Shown here: piece by piece, positions 7,551 through 11,493 of the stretch
Layout: each line of letters starts with the position of its first letter
Position numbering within the stretch: the stretch's first letter is position 1
Origin: an uncultured Bacillota bacterium
GTDB lineage: Bacteria > Bacillota_I > Bacilli_A > RF39 > UBA660
DNA length: 11,493 nt
Direction of reading: 5' to 3'
NCBI GenBank assembly: GCA_947176475.1
Contig: CAMWQX010000016.1
Span: forward strand, 1-11,493
Notes under the pieces: model-generated
Database searches by the model: none
The model's input: only the letters and a program-made list of their open reading frames with translations
What the model was told of the DNA's origin: nothing
Made by a program: the position numbers and the translations under genes

Positions 7551-8070
7551 TAAAGTTCTCCTTTATACATTTTATTATTTCTTTCCAACTCGCACATACG
7601 AGATGATCATTTTCCGTATCATCATGACGTTTCATCTTTATTACATTAACCCCATTTTTTCTTAGTTCATCACATATGTGAGTATTATCATCGATAAATA
7701 AATCGATTTTTTCGCGTCTTATAGCATCAATCTTTGTTCCAAGATTACAAAGTAATTTATCAAAAGGAATATTATGCTTTATAAGATACTCCCGAGAATC
7801 TTCATAAGAACTATCGGAATAATTGCCACGAGCACTCATGATATATATAGTGTGTCCTTGTTCTTTTAAATAAGAAATAGCTTCAACTACTCCCTCTTTT
7901 AAAGGAGCATTTGTATGAATATCCGAATCATATTTATGAATAAATTCTTGAAAAACATCATCAGGAAGCATTTCATAGGGATTATATTGAGGTAAATATT
8001 TCTTTTTTAAAGATACGACATAATCACGAGAATTAGTAATCGTATCATCAATATCTATACCAATACGCAT
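7543..8070 (-). CDS. HAD-family 5'-nucleotidase-like phosphatase
   Basis: This 175-aa HAD phosphatase resembles the NT5C/YqfW type of (deoxy)nucleotidase. Motif I is DIDDT with Asp6 (nucleophile) and Asp8. Motif II is MSARG (Ser79). Lys113 fits motif III, and motif IV is FIDDN with Asp127 and Asp128. The sequence between motifs I and II is a small helical cap. Substrate is not readable from sequence: a nucleoside monophosphate is the likely class, a protein or sugar phosphate cannot be excluded. It starts 2 bases after the end of ruvA, with AAGGGG inside the ruvA tail, and overlaps ruvB by 8 bases. It is therefore tightly coupled on both sides, which suggests fixed stoichiometry rather than a random insertion. 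No signal peptide, so cytosolic. Confidence 0.88.
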   Translation of the reverse strand: MRIGIDIDDTITNSRDYVVSLKKKYLPQYNPYEMLPDDVFQEFIHKYDSDIHTNAPLKEGVVEAISYLKEQGHTIYIMSARGNYSDSSYEDSREYLIKHNIPFDKLLCNLGTKIDAIRREKIDLFIDDNTHICDELRKNGVNVIKMKRHDDTENDHLVCASWKEIIKCIKENFNG

Positions 8071-8071
8071 A

Positions 8072-8623
8072 TTAGCCCCTTAACATAAGTTTTAATGCTT
8101 CTTTTATTTGATTTTCGATTGTATCAGAGTAATCAATATGTGGTAAAACCTTCTTGATATCTGGTGTTTTATATCCTAGGCTTTCTAAAACAGCAACTAA
8201 TTCGTTAGACTCTCCTGTAACATTTCCCGTAGGTGTAAGTTTACCTTTTAAATCTAAAATAATTTGACGAGCAAGTTTATCTCCGACTTTAGGAAATTTA
8301 GTTAAATAAACGACATTTTCACGATCAATAGCATCGATTATTCCTGTTACACTTCCCGTTGCGAACATTGGCATAGCAACTTTTGGACCTAATCCTTTAA
8401 CATTAATTAGTCTTAAGAATAATTCCTTTTCTTCTTCCGTTTTAAAACCATATAAAGAATGTTCATCTTCTCTTATATGATTATATAAATATATTTTGTA
8501 TTCTTTACCTATCTCAAAGGCATATGGATTTGCAACAAAGACATTGTATCCTATTCCATTATTATCAATAACAACGGCATTAGATGTATTTGATGCAATA
8601 CTTCCTATAATGTAGTTATACAT
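8072..8623 (-). CDS. ruvA: Holliday junction binding protein RuvA
   Basis: RuvA binds the four-way junction as a tetramer and loads RuvB. The protein has 183 aa, slightly shorter than the usual 190-205. Domain I is an OB fold (about 1-63), with the acidic pin REDEHSLYGF (51-60). Domain II carries two helix-hairpin-helix motifs, INVKGLGPKVA (73-83) and FPKVGDKLARQI (110-121). A variable linker (about 130-140) leads to the small domain III (about 141-183), which contacts RuvB. It opens a four-gene unit. The ribosome site (AGGATGGTG) is weaker than its neighbours', and an extended -10 promoter lies just upstream. No LexA-type operator (GAAC-N4-GTTC) is visible, unlike SOS-controlled ruvAB of some Bacilli. 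Confidence 0.96.
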   Translation of the reverse strand: MYNYIIGSIASNTSNAVVIDNNGIGYNVFVANPYAFEIGKEYKIYLYNHIREDEHSLYGFKTEEEKELFLRLINVKGLGPKVAMPMFATGSVTGIIDAIDRENVVYLTKFPKVGDKLARQIILDLKGKLTPTGNVTGESNELVAVLESLGYKTPDIKKVLPHIDYSDTIENQIKEALKLMLRG

Positions 8624-8643
8624 TCTATCACCATCCTAAACAA

Positions 8644-8652
8644 ATTATATCA
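8644..8652 (-). promoter_or_regulatory. Extended -10 promoter for ruvA operon
   Basis: The minus strand reads TGATATAAT about 20 bases before the ruvA start, the same core as the tgt promoter. The -35 position (8667-8672) reads TGTAAT, a poor match, and lies inside one arm of an inverted repeat. Confidence 0.7.
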
Positions 8653-8666
8653 TACATTTGTTTTTT

Positions 8667-8702
8667 ATTACATCTTTTTTACGTAAATCGAAAAAATGTA
8701 AT
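8667..8702. repeat. Imperfect inverted repeat between divergent promoters
   Basis: ATTACAT plus a T run (8667-8680) faces an A run plus ATGTAAT (8691-8702) across a 10-base centre, with one or two unpaired bases. It overlaps the -35 region of ruvA and lies upstream of the divergent small gene. It could be an operator or just a hairpin; no protein family is implied by the sequence. Confidence 0.45.
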
Positions 8703-8754
8703 GTCAAAATAGTAGCTATATTAATAAACTATATTAGATAAAGGAGGTATGTAT

Positions 8755-8937
8755 ATGTATTATTACGGATATAATAACAGCTATGGAATGCAACAAAGTC
8801 CATGTTGTATGCAAAATCCTGGATTCGCTGGTTATACAACTGGTGGATATTCATGGGGTGCTGCTCTATGGATAGTCTTATTTATCTTACTTGTAATTAT
8901 TATTGGTGCCGGATGGACTGGCTACAATAACGATTAA
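8755..8937 (+). CDS. YjcZ-like tiny transmembrane protein, 60 aa
   Basis: I place the start at ATG 8755, seven bases after AAGGAGG (8741-8747). The earlier ATG at 8749 is only one base past the ribosome site and is too close. The protein has a Tyr/Asn/Gly-rich head (MYYYGYNNSYGM), a CC pair, and one membrane helix in WGAALWIVLFILLVIIIGAG. This matches the pattern of the YjcZ family of tiny Bacillus membrane proteins (Gly/Tyr-rich head, ALIVVLFILLIIVGA helix, very short tail). In Bacillus several members are linked to sporulation, but the molecular role is unknown, and no sporulation promoter is recognisable here. It is a monocistronic unit divergent from ruvA and ends at its own terminator. 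Confidence 0.8.
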   Translation: MYYYGYNNSYGMQQSPCCMQNPGFAGYTTGGYSWGAALWIVLFILLVIIIGAGWTGYNND

Positions 8938-8945
8938 TAAAAATA

Positions 8946-8971
8946 CCACATCATTAGATGTGGCTTTTTTT
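8946..8971 (+). terminator. Terminator of the YjcZ-like gene
   Basis: CCACATC (8946-8952) and GATGTGG (8957-8963) pair around the loop ATTA and are followed by C and a run of seven T. A textbook intrinsic terminator 8 bases after the stop codon. Confidence 0.92.
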
Positions 8972-9001
8972 GTCTTATTTTGGTTTGTTTTGTCGAAACT
9001 G

Positions 9002-9030
9002 TTGTCACCTAAATTTTATCTATTTATAAT
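9002..9030 (+). promoter_or_regulatory. Promoter of the putative toxin mRNA
   Basis: TTGTCA (9002-9007), a spacer of exactly 17 bases and perfect TATAAT (9025-9030). RNA should start near 9037, directly at the segment (9039 onward) that is complementary to the far 3' end of the same transcript. Confidence 0.85.
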
Positions 9031-9123
9031 ATACCACCTGAGAGGCACAAGATGCTTACCACTCCGATATTTCAAGCGAATTGTTCAGGCGGGTTTTGGT
9101 TATTTACTAAAGGGAGTGGTACT

Positions 9124-9198
9124 ATGATTAAATTTAGTATCAAGGATTTAACTATTCTAATATTAAGTATAATCATTTACCTTTTGATAAAAGGGTAA
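9124..9198 (+). CDS. Putative type I toxin, 24-aa hydrophobic peptide
   Basis: A 24-codon frame starts at ATG 9124, seven bases after AAGGGAG (9110-9116), and ends at TAA 9196-9198. The peptide is MIKFSIKDLTIL followed by ILSIIIYLLIKG: a short basic head, an almost unbroken Ile/Leu helix from about residue 9 to 22, and a Lys-Gly end. Size and composition match membrane-acting peptides of type I toxin-antitoxin systems (Ibs, ShoB, Fst and BsrG classes), though I do not recognise a named family. Support comes from context: its own promoter, long structured untranslated regions, and an antisense RNA unit over the 3' end. The peptide alone is too short to prove coding. It might instead be a leader or small regulatory peptide. 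Confidence 0.6.
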   Translation: MIKFSIKDLTILILSIIIYLLIKG

Positions 9199-9283
9199 AT
9201 AAAAAGGCATCTTACTCACATTCTGAATAAGATGCTTAACACAAACTGTGGTAAGCATTAGCTTGAGATGTAATGCCTCTCAC
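9198..9283 (-). ncRNA. Putative antisense antitoxin RNA
   Basis: The predicted start is near 9283, seven bases after a strong minus-strand -10, and the end is at a U-rich tract around 9198-9205, giving about 85 nt. Its parts are a 5' segment GTGAGAGGCA, a hairpin ATGCTTA...TAAGCAT (9258 back to 9232) with an extra CAC/GTG stem, and a terminator hairpin. It is fully complementary to the toxin mRNA 3' region and reaches the toxin stop codon. Overlap at the 3' end is the arrangement of txpA/RatA and bsrG/SR4. No open reading frame of note lies in it. Confidence 0.65.
9201..9235 (-). terminator. Terminator of the antisense RNA
   Basis: GCATCTTA (9207-9214) and TAAGATGC (9228-9235) pair around a 13-base loop. 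On the minus strand the stem is followed by CTTTTTATTT. On the plus strand no T run follows, so it should stop only minus-strand transcription, as expected for an antisense unit. Confidence 0.75.
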
Positions 9284-9289
9284 TATTTC

Positions 9290-9318
9290 ATTATACCACT
9301 CCCCTATATTAAAAGCAA
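9290..9318 (-). promoter_or_regulatory. Strong promoter of the antisense RNA
   Basis: On the minus strand TTGCTT (9313-9318), a spacer of exactly 17 bases and TATAAT (9290-9295), with the TGn extension (TGG at 9296-9298). The -35 box lies in an arm of the bidirectional terminator hairpin. It looks stronger than the toxin promoter, as expected for an antitoxin RNA. Confidence 0.85.
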
Positions 9319-9339
9319 CAATACTAATTGTTGCTTTTT
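9311..9339. terminator. Bidirectional terminator between toxin mRNA and surface gene
   Basis: Perfect 12-bp arms AAAAGCAACAAT (9311-9322) and ATTGTTGCTTTT (9327-9338) enclose the loop ACTA. On the plus strand the stem ends in a T run and would end the toxin mRNA; on the minus strand it ends in TTTTAATA and would end the surface protein transcript. Confidence 0.85.
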
Positions 9340-9379
9340 GTTTGATTTTATCTACCAAATTTGAGAATACTAAATTATT

Positions 9380-11493
9380 TTAACCAACTAAAACAATGCG
9401 AGAACCGATGATAACATCAACACCGCCAGTAAACTTATAAAAACTAAATTGCCCAGCAAGAACTCCATGGTCATAATGCCCGCCCCTGCGAACCCAAGAA
9501 TTTTCTGACTCAACAAAGTCTGCACGATCACTAAACCAACTGCTATGCCATCTATTAATAGAATCTCCATCAATATACTGTTTAAATGGTCCCATTTCTC
9601 CTGTGGCATCTCCTAATATTCTATACTGATACGTATTAATTTCACTGTTTGCATTGTACGTATCAAAATATTTAGCATTATAGTTACTGAGCGTATCAGT
9701 AGTAAATCCACTACTTGCTGGCTTTCCGATTTTATATGATGCCATGTATTCATATGCTCCGCCTGTCATATCGTATACTCCAGATATGTTTCCCGTTGTT
9801 GAAGCCAAATATCCTATTTTTGTATTATATGATTGATTAAAAGATGTGGCATCTCCATAAGTTCCAGGATAAGTTTGTTGATTTGTACTAGGTAAGGCGC
9901 TATATCCTGTTTTGTATGATGTATTATTATTAATATTTATTTCCCTATTGATTCCGTATTTGGAATGAGATAAATAAGCTACCGCTCCCCATTCTGTATT
10001 CTTCATCATATGAGAATCTAATGTACGATTATAATTATACGCACTAACAAAAAAATTATAAACAGTATTATTTCTCCACGAATAGACATTTGGCTTAATA
10101 ATTATCTTTGATGAATCCGAATTTGTTACTTGAGCAGCAGTTGTAGTTGTTGCACCTTTATAACCTGTTTCAAACTTTCCTACCCAGAATCCATTTACAC
10201 CTAATGAGATAAATGCTGGATGCGTCATATATTCTCCATTGTTGCAATTATCAGTTGCTCCACTTGTCATAGGTGTTTTACATGATTTTCCTTCAACATC
10301 AGTTGTATTTTTTTCATCGAATACAATATCTATAGTATGTACATTATCAGTCGCTGTTCCCGTATTCCATAATCTATATTTGTATTTGGGAATCCATACG
10401 AAGTACGATTCGATATCACTTTCTTTTATCGTATCCCCAACTTTATATGTTTGCGACGGAGAAGATATCAATATAACTGCGTTAGCCCATTTCTTTTCGG
10501 AGTAGTTATACCAATTTTCATCATTCTTACTGACCATTGTTACTTTTCCATCATCAGCAAGTGTTACAGGAATTAATTTTCCATTTTCATCTATTTTTGG
10601 TGTACTAGCATTTGATGTATCCTTTGAATTTTCTTTTTCAAAAGATATCTTATATGGATTTTCTTTTGTCCCTTTCCCTTTTGTTATTAAAAGTTTAGTA
10701 TCTAAGTAAACGACTGGACGGACCTCATTAATTAAAGATGCCCCGCTTCCACCTAAATCTCCATCTGATCGAACACGATATATTCCGTAATTATTATTAG
10801 AATTTGGTGTAATGGTCCATTGAAAAGAACTAATCATCCAATTATTTGCATAACAACTATTGGCCTTATAATTATTCATACTTGTTAACAAACAAACGCT
10901 CCTTACATTTGATCCGACTGCGTATCCATAATCACTTGGATATATTAAACCAATTTTCCCTATCCATTTTGTTTGACGTCCTTTATTTACTGTTGTTCCT
11001 CTTTCTACAGTATACATATTGTGCGATGTTTCAGTATTTGTAGTGTGTCCTCCTAGATTCCATACAATGCTACTTATCATAGTTTTAGCATAAGATGTTA
11101 ATCCGTTACTTGTAAAATCACAAGGTGTAGTTCTATTTGATACACTATCAACATTTTCATATGGACAATTACCACTTGTTCTATTCCAGTATGGTCCAGA
11201 ATTTAACATTTGCATCAATCTACTATCTGTCCAGTCGTTACTTCCATATTGAGAACTTGAAGTTCCTGTACCATTTGGTTTATTGTCCCAAGAGTATTCA
11301 CCTATAGATTCAGACCTTATTAATTTTATTCTTGATGCACTTTTCCCATTTGAATCCTTAACATTATTCATTATACCTATGATTCGCCATAATTCCCCAT
11401 TAAACTCTACATAGTTATTGGGATTTGCTCCTATATACCTTAAATTCTTATCTGCTGTATCATCATATGCTAGATTCGTTGTATCTGTTTTAG
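9380..11493 (-). CDS. Large surface protein with FGE/C-type-lectin-like end, 5' partial
   Basis: The frame stays open to the right edge (704 codons visible), so the ATG at 11371 is internal: upstream codons continue with YVEFNGELWRIIGIM in frame. Numbering from that Met, residues up to about 240 form a first module (ELWRIIG to VRPVVYLDTKLL and ENPYKI), similar to DUF6273-like modules of gut Firmicutes. A linker follows (250-290). A second module (about 290-663) has YFVWIPKYKY (323-332), WVGKFETGYKG (396-406), NTEWGAVAYLSHS (458-470), GVYDMTGGAYEYM (531-543), RRGG (628-631) and GSRIVLVG (656-663). These fit the formylglycine-generating-enzyme / C-type-lectin fold used for binding. The composition (Asn, Thr, Ser, Tyr) suggests an exported protein; the signal peptide would be beyond the window. 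A bidirectional terminator follows. Confidence 0.85.
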   Translation of the reverse strand, partial: KTDTTNLAYDDTADKNLRYIGANPNNYVEFNGELWRIIGIMNNVKDSNGKSASRIKLIRSESIGEYSWDNKPNGTGTSSSQYGSNDWTDSRLMQMLNSGPYWNRTSGNCPYENVDSVSNRTTPCDFTSNGLTSYAKTMISSIVWNLGGHTTNTETSHNMYTVERGTTVNKGRQTKWIGKIGLIYPSDYGYAVGSNVRSVCLLTSMNNYKANSCYANNWMISSFQWTITPNSNNNYGIYRVRSDGDLGGSGASLINEVRPVVYLDTKLLITKGKGTKENPYKISFEKENSKDTSNASTPKIDENGKLIPVTLADDGKVTMVSKNDENWYNYSEKKWANAVILISSPSQTYKVGDTIKESDIESYFVWIPKYKYRLWNTGTATDNVHTIDIVFDEKNTTDVEGKSCKTPMTSGATDNCNNGEYMTHPAFISLGVNGFWVGKFETGYKGATTTTAAQVTNSDSSKIIIKPNVYSWRNNTVYNFFVSAYNYNRTLDSHMMKNTEWGAVAYLSHSKYGINREININNNTSYKTGYSALPSTNQQTYPGTYGDATSFNQSYNTKIGYLASTTGNISGVYDMTGGAYEYMASYKIGKPASSGFTTDTLSNYNAKYFDTYNANSEINTYQYRILGDATGEMGPFKQYIDGDSINRWHSSWFSDRADFVESENSWVRRGGHYDHGVLAGQFSFYKFTGGVDVIIGSRIVLVG

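Larger units (their letters stand above)
9037..9339 (+). ncRNA. Structured toxin mRNA with fold-back ends
   Basis: Extent inferred from promoter and terminator, about 300 nt for a 24-codon frame. The 5' segments TGAGAGGCA (9039-9047) and ATGCTTACCAC (9052-9062) are perfectly complementary, in order, to 3' segments 9274-9282 and 9248-9258. The ribosome site GGAGTGGTA (9113-9121) is perfectly complementary to 9057-9065, and, extended to ten bases (9112-9121), to 9294-9303. Competing local hairpins are 9207-9214 with 9228-9235, and 9232-9242 with 9248-9258 (one mismatch). Known type I toxin mRNAs such as hok use such alternative folds to delay translation; that this one does so is inference. Confidence 0.65.

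Noticed and set aside
8623..8720. LexA (SOS) box before ruvA
   Set aside because: No GAAC-N4-GTTC palindrome is present; the only symmetry is ATTACAT/ATGTAAT.
8903..9127. 74-codon plus-strand frame overlapping the end of the YjcZ-like gene
   Set aside because: It runs through that gene's terminator and the toxin promoter and leader, and has no ribosome site.
9031..9305. Simple MITE without function
   Set aside because: The inverted arms could be read as transposon ends, but no target duplication is visible, and promoters, the antisense terminator and a ribosome site all fall in functional register. Mobility remains an open alternative.
8946..9339. CRISPR array
   Set aside because: The repeats here are mostly inverted, few and irregularly spaced, and fit RNA secondary structure and terminators rather than direct repeats with spacers.
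9388..9609. 73-codon minus-strand frame inside the surface gene
   Set aside because: It is a second frame of the conserved C-terminal domain with no ribosome site; its composition reflects the host frame.
10239..11043. Short plus-strand frames antisense to the surface gene (10239-10505 and 10846-11043)
   Set aside because: No ribosome sites or promoters; explained by the opposite strand coding for an Asn/Thr-rich protein.
11369..11371. True start of the surface protein at ATG 11371
   Set aside because: The frame continues upstream without a stop and with family-like sequence (ELWRIIGIM) to the window edge, so this Met is internal.

Overview
The window is AT-rich, densely packed bacterial DNA using the standard code (every gene ends on TAA, TAG or TGA, and TGG encodes Trp). 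Short intergenic gaps, AAGGAG-type ribosome sites, A/T-rich intrinsic terminators and a ruvA/ruvB/queA/tgt neighbourhood point to a low-GC Firmicute. The large Asn/Thr/Tyr-rich surface protein resembles those I associate with uncultured gut 'Mollicutes'-like Bacilli; this placement is inference.

Layout. Nearly everything is on the minus strand. Right to left: a 5'-truncated surface protein (9380-11493); a compact RNA-regulated locus (about 9002-9339) that I read as a type I toxin-antitoxin system; a YjcZ-like tiny membrane protein on the plus strand (8755-8937); the operon ruvA - HAD nucleotidase - ruvB - degenerate HD-GYP protein (8623 to 5353), closed by a terminator; queA (5285-4239); a plus-strand orphan (3319-4242) meeting queA head-on in a shared palindromic terminator; tgt plus a small pilin-like membrane protein (3161-1736); an orphan gene with a near-consensus promoter (1659-568); and the start of another unknown gene running off the left edge (505-1).

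How the genes work together. RuvA and RuvB form the Holliday-junction branch-migration motor. Tgt and QueA perform successive steps of queuosine formation in tRNA; the inverted orphan splits them here, so each must be transcribed separately. The HAD nucleotidase between ruvA and ruvB is translationally coupled on both sides (1-nt gap, 8-nt overlap). The HD-GYP-like protein has lost its HD pair, so it is more likely a sensor or scaffold than a c-di-GMP phosphodiesterase.

The most interesting region is 9002-9339. A near-consensus promoter drives a roughly 300-nt RNA with one good open frame, a 24-residue hydrophobic peptide. A strong extended -10 promoter on the other strand drives a short antisense RNA that ends at its own terminator over the toxin stop codon. 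The mRNA 5' end is complementary to its own 3' end, and two separate segments can mask its ribosome site. The second notable item is the surface protein's C-terminus, which has an FGE/C-type-lectin-like end of the kind diversified by diversity-generating retroelements, although no reverse transcriptase or template repeat lies in the window.
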